A stretch of 64,000 nucleotides of DNA from Streptomyces sp. NBC_00193 (GCF_026342735.1 NZ_JAPEMM010000002.1:186001-250000), one strand, 5' to 3'; positions 35,555 to 44,321 are shown, numbered from the stretch's first letter. Program-made: numbers and translations. Notes: generated by a model from the letters alone, not told the origin.

Positions 35555-36053
35555 GTGGCACGAGACGCTCAGGAGACCAGACGGCGCTTGCTGGCGGCGG
35601 CCGGTGACGAATTCTCCGAGCGCGGCTTCGCGGGTGCCCGTGTGGCGCAGATCGTCAGTGTGTCGGGGGTCAACAGTGCCCTGCCGGGGGTGGTCTTCGC
35701 CACCGAGCTCCAGCGCCGCGCACGGGCGGCGGACCTGCCGCTGCTCAGTGCCGTCGTCCACCCCGGGACCAGCCTGACCGGCCTCCAGCAGCACGGTCGC
35801 GCCTCGCCCAGGCAGCGGCACGCCTGCTGCTGGAACGGTTCATCGGCCAGCCCACCGACCAGGCGGCCCTGCCCTCCCTCTACGCCGCGACGTCCGACCG
35901 GATCCAGCCGGGAGGGTTCTACGGACCCACCGGGCGCGCGGAGGGACGCGGCACGCCCGGAGCCGTCCGGCTCCGGGCGTGGCCTCGGACCCGGCACTCG
36001 GCGGCGGACTGTGGCAGACCTCCGCGCACCTCACCCGGGTCACGTACCTGTAG
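35555..36053 (+). pseudogene. TetR N-terminus joined to SDR oxidoreductase C-terminus
   Basis: From GTG 35555 the frame gives a TetR helix-turn-helix start (ETRRRLLAAAGDEFSERGFA, RVAQIVSVSGVN). At about 35672 it continues in frame as ALPGVVFATELQRRARAADL and LSAVVHPGTSLTGLQQH, which is the middle of a short-chain dehydrogenase. A shift near 35800 leads to RLLLERFIGQPTDQAALPSL and GGFYGPTG, and another near 35985 to LWQTSAHLTRVTYL and TAG 36053. So a deletion fused two genes, and the SDR part then decayed. Confidence 0.75.
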
Positions 36054-36867
36054 CGGAGGGTCGAGGAGCGAGCCCGGTGCGCGTGAAGTGTCCGCCCACG
36101 AAGCGAGCGTCCACGTGGTCGGGGTCGAGTTCGCCGTGCTCGGCCAGGAGCCCCGGCGCGTAGGACTCCGCGTCGTCCTGCGGCGCGTAGCCGAGGGCGC
36201 GGGCCGAGGTGAGGTCCCACCAGGCACGGGTGTTGGCGCTGATCCCGTGGACCACCGTGTGGCCGACGTCGGGAGCGGTCAGGGCGGCGTGGACCAGCCG
36301 GGCGCAGTCGGCCGGGCTCAGCCAGGTCGACAGCATCCGCACGGTGCGGGGGCGTTCGAAGCAGGAGCCGATGCGCACCGACACCGTCTCCACGCCGTAC
36401 TTGTCCGCGTACAGGGATGCCAGGCCCTCGCCGAAGGCCTTGGACAGCCCGTAGTACGTGTCCGGCCGGACCGGCAGCTGCGCACCCGCCGGGAGAGGTC
36501 GGCCGGTGAGCGGGACGAATCCCTCGACGTGGTTGCTGCTGGCGAAGACCACGCGGCGCACGCCCTCCGCCCGTACCGCCTCGTAGAGGTGGTAGGTGCC
36601 GCGGATGTTGGCGTCGAGGACGGCCTCGAAGCCGTCCTCCAGGGAGATCCCGCCGAGGTGGACGACGGCGTCCACTCCGCGTACCGCCTCCCGTACGGCG
36701 TCGGTGTCCCGCAGGTCGAACGTGAGGCAGTCCGGGCCCCCGGCCCCGTCGACCGGCCGGATGTCGGCGAGGCGCAGCGTGTAGCCGTAGGCGGGCAGGA
36801 GCGGGCGCAGCAGGGTGGCGACGCCGCCCGCGGCGCCGGTCAGCAGGAGGGTGCGGGGACGGGTCAT
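36040..36867 (-). CDS. udh: NAD-dependent uronate dehydrogenase (SDR)
   Basis: 275 residues from ATG 36867. The Rossmann start LLLTGAAGGVATLL, the SSNHVEGF segment (Ser110-Ser111) and the catalytic YYGLSKAFGE (Tyr139, Lys143) match uronate dehydrogenases. These oxidise D-galacturonate or D-glucuronate at C1 to the aldarolactone with NAD+. Its start overlaps the preceding gene's stop by 4 bases (36864-36867), so translation is coupled. It is the last gene of the uronate operon; the dehydratases acting after it are encoded upstream in the same unit. Confidence 0.85.
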   Translation of the reverse strand: MTRPRTLLLTGAAGGVATLLRPLLPAYGYTLRLADIRPVDGAGGPDCLTFDLRDTDAVREAVRGVDAVVHLGGISLEDGFEAVLDANIRGTYHLYEAVRAEGVRRVVFASSNHVEGFVPLTGRPLPAGAQLPVRPDTYYGLSKAFGEGLASLYADKYGVETVSVRIGSCFERPRTVRMLSTWLSPADCARLVHAALTAPDVGHTVVHGISANTRAWWDLTSARALGYAPQDDAESYAPGLLAEHGELDPDHVDARFVGGHFTRTGLAPRPSATGT

Positions 36868-38084
36868 GCGCGGAACTCCTTCGCCAGGGCCGCGAGCAGC
36901 GGCAGTCGTTCCCTGGGCAGCAGGCCGAGGTGATAGAGGCTGAGCCGGGTCGCGCCCGCGGCGCGCAGCCGCCGTACGTGCGCGGGCAGCGCGGCCGGGT
37001 CGGCGGGGGGCAGAGCGGTGACGTAGGCGTTGACCGGCAGGCCCGATGCGACGGCCTGCCACACCAGTTCGGCGCTCTCCGGTCCGGTGGGCCAGCACGG
37101 CACCAGGAGGGCGTCCGTGTCCGTGGCGGCGCGTTCGGTGAGCCCGGGTGACGGGCCCGTCGCCCACGGGTCGGGGTGGGCGTGCAGGGTCACCTCCGCC
37201 CCGGGCAGGGTCGTCCGTACGGCGTCCAGTACCCGCCCGCGCAGGGCGTCGGCGGCCTCGTGCCGCACGCGCAGGAGTACCTCTCCGAGCTCCGCCGGAA
37301 GGTCCTGCCCGCCGCGCAGGCGCCCGGTCACCCGGTCCGGATCGAGTCCGGCCGCCTGCCACGCGGCGCGGCAGGCCGCGCAGCAGCACACGGACAGGGC
37401 CCGCAGCTCGGCGGCCGTGTAGGCCCCGTCGGTCTTCTCGTGGCAGCCGGCGTGTACGGCGCCCAGCTGGCCCGCGGATTCCAGCGAGACCCCGCGCACC
37501 GCGTCCGGGGGCAGGTCGTGCAGGGCTTCGGCGGCGAGCGTGGCGCAGTACTCCCGGACCTCTTCCTGCGCGGGGCAGAGCGCGTAGGGGTAGGGCTCGC
37601 CGAAGCAGTTGGTGACGGCGAGGTCCGGGTACCGGGTGCCCAGCAGGCTGTTGTGGGCCAGTACCAGCCAGGCGCTCACGGGAATGCCGGCGTCGGCCAG
37701 GGCCAGTGCGGCGGCGGCCGCCGGGTCGCGGCCCTCCACCCAGGCTGCGCCGCTCGGTACCAGGCGGCGTCCCGCCCAGGCACCGGCCCGCACGGGGCGG
37801 TAGAGGGCGGAGTGCCGGGCGTCGACGAAGCGGTGGCGCGGGTGCAGCGGGGTGGCGGCGCGGGTGGAGTGGTAGCTGACGGCCAGGGTGACGGAGTCCA
37901 GCCCGGCTTCGCGGACCCGGTCCGCGAAGCCGGGATCGCCGACGATGTCCCAGGGGTAGGCGTGGCCGGAGACCGTGGGGGACGCGTACGGGGACCGGAC
38001 CTCGGTCGGTGTCGGTGTCGGTGTCGGGGGCAGGTTCGGGGTCGGGGGCAGGTTCGGGGTCGGGGTCGGGGTCGGCGTCACCAA
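36864..38084 (-). CDS. Unknown TIM-barrel-like protein of the uronate operon
   Basis: 406 residues from GTG 38084, which overlaps the dehydratase stop (GTGA). The first 27 residues are Thr-Pro/Asn-Leu-Pro repeats encoded by tandem DNA repeats. The core looks like a glycoside-hydrolase-type barrel: AYPWDIVGDPGFADRVREAG, SVTLAVSYHSTRA, NCFGEPYPYALCPAQEEVRE, RGVSLESAGQLGAV, and a Cys cluster LSVCCCAACRAAW as in GH-like proteins annotated hypothetical. No signal peptide, so cytoplasmic. It could process an oligouronate or act on a lactone; function not assigned. Confidence 0.6.
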   Translation of the reverse strand: MVTPTPTPTPNLPPTPNLPPTPTPTPTEVRSPYASPTVSGHAYPWDIVGDPGFADRVREAGLDSVTLAVSYHSTRAATPLHPRHRFVDARHSALYRPVRAGAWAGRRLVPSGAAWVEGRDPAAAAALALADAGIPVSAWLVLAHNSLLGTRYPDLAVTNCFGEPYPYALCPAQEEVREYCATLAAEALHDLPPDAVRGVSLESAGQLGAVHAGCHEKTDGAYTAAELRALSVCCCAACRAAWQAAGLDPDRVTGRLRGGQDLPAELGEVLLRVRHEAADALRGRVLDAVRTTLPGAEVTLHAHPDPWATGPSPGLTERAATDTDALLVPCWPTGPESAELVWQAVASGLPVNAYVTALPPADPAALPAHVRRLRAAGATRLSLYHLGLLPRERLPLLAALAKEFRA

Positions 38085-39319
38085 CGCGGGCGCCTCTTCT
38101 CGTAGCCGGGGTCGAAGGTCTGCATGTAGCCGGTGTCGTCGCGCTCACGGATGCCGCAGCGCAGGTAGTTCTCGTGCAGCCGGGCGAGCGCGTCGGGATC
38201 GAGCCGGACCCCGAGGCCCGGCCGGTCGGGGACCAGCACCGAGCCGTCCTCGATCTCCAGCGGTTCGGCGAGCACGTCCGCCCCGCACTGCCACGGCGTG
38301 TGGGTGTCCGCCGCGTAGGTCATCTCGGGCAGTGCCGCCCCGAGGTGGGTCATGACCGCCAGGCTGATGCCGAGGTGGCTGTTGGAGTGCATGGAGACGC
38401 CGACGCCGAACGCCCCGCAGATCGCGGCGAGTTCGACGGAGCGCCGCAGCCCGCCCCAGTAGTGGTGGTCGGCCAGCACCACGCCGACGGCGCGCCGCCC
38501 GAACCCCTCGGGAATGTCCTGGGTGCCGACCACGACCATGTTGGTGGCCAGCGGCATGGGAGCCGTCCGTGCCACCTCGGCCATGCCGGGTATTCCGGGC
38601 GTGGGGTCCTCCAGGTACTCCAGCAGGCCCTCGGTCTCCGCGGCCACCTTCGCCGAAGTCTCCACGGTCCAGGCCTGGTTGGGGTCCAGTCTCAGCGGGT
38701 GATCGGGGAAGGCGTCGCGCAGGGCGCGGATCGCGTCGATCTCCTCCCCCGGCGGCCGCACGCCGCCCTTCAGCTTGAGCGAGCGGAAGCCGTAGGCGTC
38801 CACCATCGCCCTGGCCTGCGCCACGATCCCCTCCGGGTCCAGCGCCTCCCCGTACGGATCGGGGCCGGCCCACTTGTAGAAGAGGTACCCGGCGTACGGC
38901 ACCCGGTCGCGGACCCGGCCGCCCAGCAGGTCGGCGACGGGCCGTCCGGCCAGCTGCCCCTGGAGGTCGAGGCAGGCCACCTCGAACGGGCTCAGCACCC
39001 GCAGCACGGTCTTCTCCGGGGTGGAGCCGCCCGTCAGCCCATGCCGGTCCGGGGCGTCGGCGCCCCCGAGTACGGACCGGATCCGGCGCAGCAGGCCGTT
39101 CGTGTCGTACGGGTCCAGGCCCACCAGGGCCCCGGCGGCCTCCCGCAGCAGCGCGAGGTGCGGGGCGTCCCCGTAGGTCTCGCCGAGCCCTGTCAGCCCG
39201 TCGCCGCAGCGGAGTTCGACGATGGCGCGCAGTGCCCACGGCTGGTGCACCCCGGCGGAGTTGAGCAGGGGCGGGTCGGGAAACGCCACCGGTGTGACGA
39301 CCACCTCCCTGACGTGCAT
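38078..39319 (-). CDS. gudD: Glucarate-dehydratase-type enolase superfamily enzyme
   Basis: 413 residues from ATG 39319, whose A is the last base of the preceding stop (TGATG) with GGAGG 4 bases upstream; the GTG one codon earlier is an alternative. The KxK catalytic motif LKLKGG (Lys182, Lys184), metal ligands Asp212 (LDPNQAW), Glu237 (LEDPT) and Asn260 (ATNM), and the His of MHSNSHLG (311/315) match glucarate dehydratases. Reaction: aldarate to 5-dehydro-4-deoxy-glucarate. The neighbours give the pathway context. Confidence 0.87.
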   Translation of the reverse strand: MHVREVVVTPVAFPDPPLLNSAGVHQPWALRAIVELRCGDGLTGLGETYGDAPHLALLREAAGALVGLDPYDTNGLLRRIRSVLGGADAPDRHGLTGGSTPEKTVLRVLSPFEVACLDLQGQLAGRPVADLLGGRVRDRVPYAGYLFYKWAGPDPYGEALDPEGIVAQARAMVDAYGFRSLKLKGGVRPPGEEIDAIRALRDAFPDHPLRLDPNQAWTVETSAKVAAETEGLLEYLEDPTPGIPGMAEVARTAPMPLATNMVVVGTQDIPEGFGRRAVGVVLADHHYWGGLRRSVELAAICGAFGVGVSMHSNSHLGISLAVMTHLGAALPEMTYAADTHTPWQCGADVLAEPLEIEDGSVLVPDRPGLGVRLDPDALARLHENYLRCGIRERDDTGYMQTFDPGYEKRRPRW

Positions 39320-40242
39320 CACACCTCCAGTGCGGCGAGGGCGGCGCGGCCGCGGGCAATGATGCCGGCGAGGAGGAGTTCATGCTCCGGCGAGGCGTCC
39401 ACGAGCGGGGGCCTGACGGGTCCCACGGCGAGCCCGGCGAGCCGCGCCCCGGCCTTGACCAGCGAGACGGCGTATCCGGGCGCGGCGTCGCGCAGGGCGA
39501 CGAACGGCAGGTAGAACTCGGCGAGCAGTGTCTGCACGGCCTCCTTGTTCCCGGCGCGCACGGCGCGGTGGAAGGCGGTGGCGATGTCGGGGGCGAAGCA
39601 GAGCACGGCCGAGGAGTAGCAGGCCACGCCGATGGCCTCGTAGGCCTGGACGGAGAGTTCGGCGGTGGGCAGGCCGTTGAGGAAGCCGAACTCGGCGGCG
39701 CGCGGGTGTCCGCTGGTACGGATGGCCGTGACGAGGCGCAGCATGGCGTCGACGTCGCCGCGCCCGTCCTTGATCCCGGTGACGTTGGGGATGTCGAGGA
39801 GCCCGACGGCTGCGGCCTCGTCGAGGACGGCGTTGGCCCGCTGGTAGACGGCGATCGGGAGCGCGGTCGCGGCGGCGACGTAGCGGATGTGCTCGAGGAG
39901 CCCGGCCGGGGTGGAGGAGATGAGGTACGGCGGCAGGAGCAGCAGGCCGTCGGCGCCGCACTCGGCGGCGGTCGCGGCGAACTCGCCGGCCATCCGGGGG
40001 CCGCCGCCGCAGCCGGCGACGACGGGGAGGCGGCCGTCGGCGACGCGGACGGCGGTGGCGACCACGTCGCGGTACTCGTCGGCCGAGAGCGCGGTGAACT
40101 CCCCCGTGCCGCACGCCACGAACAGGCCGGCCGGGCCGGCGGCGATCTGCTGCTCAAGGTGGTCGGCGAAGACGGCCAGGTCGACCTTGTCGTCGGTGGT
40201 GAACGGGGTCAGTGGAAAGGACAGCAGCCCTTGCAGGCGCAT
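39319..40242 (-). CDS. kdgD: 5-dehydro-4-deoxyglucarate dehydratase (DHDPS family)
   Basis: 307 residues from ATG 40242. It is a DapA-type class I lyase: Tyr133 in AVYQRAN and Schiff-base Lys158 in TGIKDG, plus FVACGTGEFTALSADEY near the phosphate-loop position, are the family marks of KDG dehydratases. Reaction: 5-dehydro-4-deoxyglucarate to 2-oxoglutarate semialdehyde with loss of CO2 and water. It precedes and overlaps the aldarate dehydratase gene, an order seen in other oxidative uronate pathways. Confidence 0.88.
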   Translation of the reverse strand: MRLQGLLSFPLTPFTTDDKVDLAVFADHLEQQIAAGPAGLFVACGTGEFTALSADEYRDVVATAVRVADGRLPVVAGCGGGPRMAGEFAATAAECGADGLLLLPPYLISSTPAGLLEHIRYVAAATALPIAVYQRANAVLDEAAAVGLLDIPNVTGIKDGRGDVDAMLRLVTAIRTSGHPRAAEFGFLNGLPTAELSVQAYEAIGVACYSSAVLCFAPDIATAFHRAVRAGNKEAVQTLLAEFYLPFVALRDAAPGYAVSLVKAGARLAGLAVGPVRPPLVDASPEHELLLAGIIARGRAALAALEV

Positions 40243-40318
40243 GGGTTCCCCTTGGGAGTGGGTGCGTGGGAGTGGGAGTGGGTGCGTGCGTGCGTGCGAG
40301 TGGGCGTGTACGGGCGTG
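40243..40318. repeat. GT-rich simple sequence before the kdgD start
   Basis: The 76 bases between permease and kdgD are made of GTGGGAGTGGGAGT and GTGCGTGCGTGC-like runs. Such runs may slip and may change the distance between the two genes. Confidence 0.7.
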
Positions 40319-41167
40319 TCAGCCCTTGACGGCGCCCGAGGTCAGGCCGCGCATGAACTGGCGCTGCATGGCGATGAAGGCGATGACGCTGGGCAGGAGG
40401 GCGAGGAGGGCGGCGGCCAGCAGCACGCCGATGCCGACCTCTTCGTCGGCGCGCAGGGTGCGCAGGGCGAGCGGCAGGGTGAACTGCCGGGCGTCGGTGG
40501 CGACCAGCAGCGGCAGCATGTACTGGTCCCAGATCATGGTGAATCCGAAGATGCCGATGACTCCGAGAGCGGGTCTGCACAGCGGCAGGATCACCGACCA
40601 GAAGACCCGCAGGTCGCCGGCTCCGTCGAGGCGGGCGGCCTCTTCCAGCTCCACCGGGATCTCCTTCATGAACTCCGCGGTGACCAGGATGGAGAAGGCC
40701 CAGGCGCCGACCGGGATGATCATTCCCCAGAGGCTGCCGGTGAGCGACAGGTCGGAGAGGACCAGGGACAGCGGGATCGCGAGGATCTCCTCGGGCAGCA
40801 TCATCGTGCTGAGGACGAGCAGGAACACGAGCCGCAGTCCCGGGAAGCGCTTGCGGGCCAGGGCGTAGGCCGCCGAGATGCTGACCCCGATCTGGAGCAG
40901 CAGCCCGCCGCCGACCACCAGGAAGGAGTTCAGCAGGTAGAGCAGTACGTCGCGGTCGATGGCGGCCCGGAAGTTCTCCAGTGTCGGCCTGGTCGGCAGC
41001 AGGGTCAGCGAGGTCGGGTCGGTGCTCTGGTTGAAGGCGCTGGCCAGCAGGGCCAGCAGCGGTCCCGCGAAGACCGTCACCAGCAGTGCGTACAGCGCCA
41101 GCTTGCCGAGGGTGGCGGCCGGACCGCGCCGCTCCTCCAGGCCCAGTGCGGTGTCGAGGCGGCTCAC
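40319..41167 (-). CDS. Carbohydrate ABC transporter permease (MalG-like)
   Basis: 282 residues from GTG 41167 with AGGAGG 8 bases upstream; it overlaps the stop of the preceding permease (GTGA). Six helices; the EAA loop reads ELEEAARLDGAGDLRVFWSV followed by ILPLCRP, which contacts the ATPase. CUT1 family. The ATPase is not in the window; in Streptomyces a shared MsiK ATPase serves several such systems (known biology; inference here). Confidence 0.92.
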   Translation of the reverse strand: MSRLDTALGLEERRGPAATLGKLALYALLVTVFAGPLLALLASAFNQSTDPTSLTLLPTRPTLENFRAAIDRDVLLYLLNSFLVVGGGLLLQIGVSISAAYALARKRFPGLRLVFLLVLSTMMLPEEILAIPLSLVLSDLSLTGSLWGMIIPVGAWAFSILVTAEFMKEIPVELEEAARLDGAGDLRVFWSVILPLCRPALGVIGIFGFTMIWDQYMLPLLVATDARQFTLPLALRTLRADEEVGIGVLLAAALLALLPSVIAFIAMQRQFMRGLTSGAVKG

Positions 41168-42054
41168 CGCGCCACCTCCTTTCCGCGGGCACCGGAGAGC
41201 CGTACGGCCAGGGTCAGGGCGACGGACGCGGCGAGCAGCACCATCGATCCGGCGGCTGCGACGCCCAGCTCGTTGCGCTCCAGGCCGAGCTTGTAGATCA
41301 GGGTCATCAGCACCTCCGTGGAGCCGTTGGGCCCGCCGTTGGTGAGCAGGAAGATCTCGGTGAAGACCCGCAGCGAGCGGATCGCGGCGAGGGTGAACAG
41401 GATGACGAACGCCGGACGCAGGGCGGGCAGCGTGACGTGCCAGACGCGGCGCCGTACTCCGGCGCCGTCCGCGGCCGCGGCCTCGTACAGGGTCCGGTCG
41501 ACGCCGGCCAGCGCGGCGAGGAAGATCATCATGTCGTAGGGCGCACCGCGCCACACGCCCACCGCCATCACCGACCACAGGGCGCTGTCGGGGCTGTTGA
41601 GGAACTGCGAGGGCCCGGCGCCCAGCCAGCCCAGCAGGGTGTTGACGGCGCCGTCGGCGGCCGGGTGGTACAGGATCCGCCAGACTTCCGCGACGACCGC
41701 CATGGCGGTCACGGTCGGCAGGAAGACGGCGGTGCGGACGATCCACAGCCGCCGGGCGGTGCCCTCCAGCAGCAGGGCGAGCACCAGCCCGAGCACGACC
41801 GAGCCGCCGGTCTGGCCGACGGCCAGGACGAGCGTGTGCCCGATGGCCTCGAGGAAGGCCTCGTCGGTGACCACCTGCCCGTAGTTGGCCGTGCCCACCC
41901 ACCGGTCGCCGAGGTAGGGCCGCACCTCGTGGAAGCTCATCTCGATCGCCCGCCACATCGGCAGGAACTTGAAGAGCGCGAAGAGGAGCAGTGCCGGGGC
42001 GAGGAACAGCCAGGGGGTCAGCCACCCCCGCCCGGGGCGGGTAGGCCGGATCAG
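41164..42054 (-). CDS. Carbohydrate ABC transporter permease (MalF-like), CTG start
   Basis: 296 residues if it starts at CTG 42054, which overlaps the solute-binding protein stop (CTGA) and has AGGGGG 8 bases upstream; no ATG/GTG/TTG exists near the first helix, and the next in-frame start upstream lies 45 codons inside the preceding gene. The protein begins IRPTRPGRGWLTPWLFLAPA, then six helices and an EAA loop (LYEAAAADGAGVRRRVWHVT, LPALRP). CUT1 family; pairs with the MalG-like permease. Confidence 0.88.
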   Translation of the reverse strand: MIRPTRPGRGWLTPWLFLAPALLLFALFKFLPMWRAIEMSFHEVRPYLGDRWVGTANYGQVVTDEAFLEAIGHTLVLAVGQTGGSVVLGLVLALLLEGTARRLWIVRTAVFLPTVTAMAVVAEVWRILYHPAADGAVNTLLGWLGAGPSQFLNSPDSALWSVMAVGVWRGAPYDMMIFLAALAGVDRTLYEAAAADGAGVRRRVWHVTLPALRPAFVILFTLAAIRSLRVFTEIFLLTNGGPNGSTEVLMTLIYKLGLERNELGVAAAGSMVLLAASVALTLAVRLSGARGKEVAR

Positions 42055-43412
42055 GACCCCGCCCCCTGCTTCTTCAGCTCCTCGGCGAACGAGGCGGCGA
42101 GCTTGCCGAGCACGGCTCCGGGGTCGGAACCGCAGTCGGCGACCATGCCGTTGAGCGCTTCCGCGGAGGCCTGGCGGAACGGCGTCCACTCCTTCACCAC
42201 GGGCGAGTAGCGGCCGGACTCGCGGTAGACCTCGTCGAAGACCTGCCAGCGGGCGTCCTGGCGGACGGCCGACAGCTTGACGGACTTGTTGACGGGCAGC
42301 CGGACCACGTTGCCAGCGGTGTCCCCCGCCATGCCGGCGCTCTGTCCTTCGGTGCCGATGAGGAACTCGGCGTACTTCAGCTGGCCCTTGGGGTTCTTCG
42401 AGCCGGCCATCAGGTAGGTGTTCTCGCCCTCGGCCAGGACGGCGCTCTTGCCGCCGGGGCCGGGCGGCAGCGGCAGGACCTCGTACTTGTCCTTGCCCAG
42501 GGCCTTGTCGAAGCGGGCCATGTTGTAGGGGCCGGTGAGGTAGATGCCGCCCTTGCCGGTCTCGAACAGCGGGTGCGCCTGGGTGGTCTCGGCGGTGACC
42601 GCGCCCGGCACCACGCTCTTGTCGGCACAGAACTGGTCTTTGAGGTGGCGTGCGGCCGCGATGGCCGCGGGGCTGTCGATCGCGGGCTTCAGGCTCTTGC
42701 CCTCGCCGCTGAAGTACTCGCCGCCCGCCGACCAGAGGAAGCTGGAGAAGTACCAGTCCATGTACCCGCGCTTGGTGGTGCCGGGGATGACGTAGCCGTA
42801 GGTGTCGGCCTTGCCGTTGCCGTCGGGGTCCCCGGTGGTGAAGGCCGTGGCGAGGGCATCGAGCTGGTCCCAGTCGGCGGGCGGTGCGATGCCCAGCTTC
42901 TCCCGCCAGTCCTTGCGCACGAAGAGGGCGAAGGTCTGCGCGGAGAAGGGCACCCCGTAGTACTTGCCGTCGGCGGCCCGGGCGGCCTCCCAGGAGCTGG
43001 GGATCAGCTGGTCGCCGCCCGCCACCTCGGACTGCCCGACCTCGCGGACCAGGCCTTGTTTGACGAGGGTGCCGAGCTGGGCGGTGTCGTTGACGATCAG
43101 GTCCGGCAGGTCCTTCTGCGCGGCGGCCTGCTGGAGCTTGGTCTCGAAGTCGTCGAACAGGGCGGTGACCTTGGCCTCGACTCCGGTGGCCTTGGTGAAG
43201 GCGGCGGCGAGGTCCTGGTGGGTCTTCTCGGTGGGCGAGCCGGGGGGCTTGCGGACCCAGATCTCCAGGGGGGCCTTGTCATCCCCTCCGGCGTTGTCGG
43301 ACCCGTCGTCCGCACCGCAGCCGGCGAGGGTCCCGAGGGCGAGTACGGCGGCCAGCGAGGCGGCCAGGACGGTGGGTGCTGCTCTGCGACCCGTGCGATC
43401 CGTGCGATTCAT
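42051..43412 (-). CDS. Extracellular solute-binding lipoprotein (predicted uronate or oligouronate)
   Basis: 453 residues from ATG 43412. Signal peptide with lipobox LGTLAGC; then a family 1 binding-protein fold (LEIWVRKPPGSPTEKTHQDL, ALFVRKDWREKLGIAPPADW, PFSAQTF, GKGGIYLTGPYNMARFDKAL). First gene of the operon that continues through both permeases and the catabolic enzymes, and divergent from the IclR regulator. The context, not the sequence, suggests an acidic sugar as ligand. Confidence 0.9.
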   Translation of the reverse strand: MNRTDRTGRRAAPTVLAASLAAVLALGTLAGCGADDGSDNAGGDDKAPLEIWVRKPPGSPTEKTHQDLAAAFTKATGVEAKVTALFDDFETKLQQAAAQKDLPDLIVNDTAQLGTLVKQGLVREVGQSEVAGGDQLIPSSWEAARAADGKYYGVPFSAQTFALFVRKDWREKLGIAPPADWDQLDALATAFTTGDPDGNGKADTYGYVIPGTTKRGYMDWYFSSFLWSAGGEYFSGEGKSLKPAIDSPAAIAAARHLKDQFCADKSVVPGAVTAETTQAHPLFETGKGGIYLTGPYNMARFDKALGKDKYEVLPLPPGPGGKSAVLAEGENTYLMAGSKNPKGQLKYAEFLIGTEGQSAGMAGDTAGNVVRLPVNKSVKLSAVRQDARWQVFDEVYRESGRYSPVVKEWTPFRQASAEALNGMVADCGSDPGAVLGKLAASFAEELKKQGAGS

Positions 43413-43531
43413 GAGAGGTGGACCCTCGTCTAGATATGTGGACAGGATCTGAGAATGTGGCTGCTCTGCAAGGGAAGGTAAGCGTCCGCTACCATGCCGG
43501 TCAACAGCCGTGCGGAACTTGGAGGATGCAC
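43413..43531. promoter_or_regulatory. Divergent control region, uronate operon and IclR gene
   Basis: 119 bases between the solute-binding protein start and the IclR start. It holds two GTGGAC direct repeats (43418-43423 and 43438-43443), the second within TATGTGGA, a string also present upstream of the beta-helix gene at 48303-48310. IclR binding here is likely but not proven by sequence. Confidence 0.45.
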
Positions 43532-44311
43532 ATGCCCGAAGTCACGCCGGACGTCGCGACGGTCAAGTCCGCCGAGCGAACCGTGCGCATCCTGGAGGCA
43601 CTTGCCTCCTCCCCGGAGAAGCTCACGGTGTCCGAGCTCCAGGACCGCCTCGGGTACCCGCGCAGCAGCCTGCACGCACTCGTGCGGACCCTGCGCGAGC
43701 TCAAGTGGGTGGAGGCGGACGACAGCGGCTCCGCCTTCGGCGTCGGCCCGCACGCGCTGCTTTCCGGCACGGCCTACCTCGACCGGGACCCCGCACTGCC
43801 GTACGCGCACGCGGTCATGGAGGACCTCCGCGAGGAGACGGGCTACACCGTCCACTTCGCCCGCCGGGACGACGCGTACGTCCTCTACCTCGCCAGCCGC
43901 GAGGCACGCGACAACGTCCGCGCCATCTCCCGGGTGGGCCGCCGGCTGCCGGCCCATCTGACCGCTCTGGGACAGGCGTTGCTCGCGGACCTCACCACCG
44001 AGGAGGTGGATACGGTCCTGCCGGCCGACCTGGAGGCCTTCACCCCGAACACGGTCACCGACCGCGCCGAGCTGTACGCCGAGCTGGCGCTGGTACGGGA
44101 CCGGGGCTGGGCCCTGGAGCGGGAGCAGGGCACCGCGGGGGTGGCCTGCCTGTCGGCGCCCGTGCACTACCGGATCCCCGCCTCGGACGCCATCAGCTGT
44201 TCGATGCCGGTGGCGGCCGCGACCGAGGAGGAGACCGCACGCGTCGCGAAGGCGGTCGTGGCGCATGCCACCGCCCTCGCGAACACGCTGCGCCGTCACG
44301 GCATCAGATGA
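43532..44311 (+). CDS. IclR-family transcriptional regulator
   Basis: 259 residues from ATG 43532 with GGAGG 6 bases upstream (the ATG at 43526 is too close to the ribosome site). The N-terminal winged helix is clear (SAERTVRILEALASSPEKLT, LQDRLGYPRSSLHALVRTL). The C-terminal effector domain has GRRLPAHLTALGQALLADL and AGVACLSAPVHYRI. IclR proteins commonly repress uronate, aldarate and aromatic catabolism. It faces the uronate operon, so control of that operon is the natural inference. Confidence 0.92.
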   Translation: MPEVTPDVATVKSAERTVRILEALASSPEKLTVSELQDRLGYPRSSLHALVRTLRELKWVEADDSGSAFGVGPHALLSGTAYLDRDPALPYAHAVMEDLREETGYTVHFARRDDAYVLYLASREARDNVRAISRVGRRLPAHLTALGQALLADLTTEEVDTVLPADLEAFTPNTVTDRAELYAELALVRDRGWALEREQGTAGVACLSAPVHYRIPASDAISCSMPVAAATEEETARVAKAVVAHATALANTLRRHGIR

Positions 44312-44321
44312 CCCGTCATCC

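Noticed and set aside
38000..38085. GT-rich repeats as a possible CRISPR or satellite element
   Set aside because: They encode the Thr-Pro start of the adjacent gene and are simple codon repeats without spacers.
38145..40157. 670-codon minus-strand frame across both dehydratase genes
   Set aside because: The conserved dehydratase motifs are read in other frames; this one is Arg/Ser/Pro-rich.
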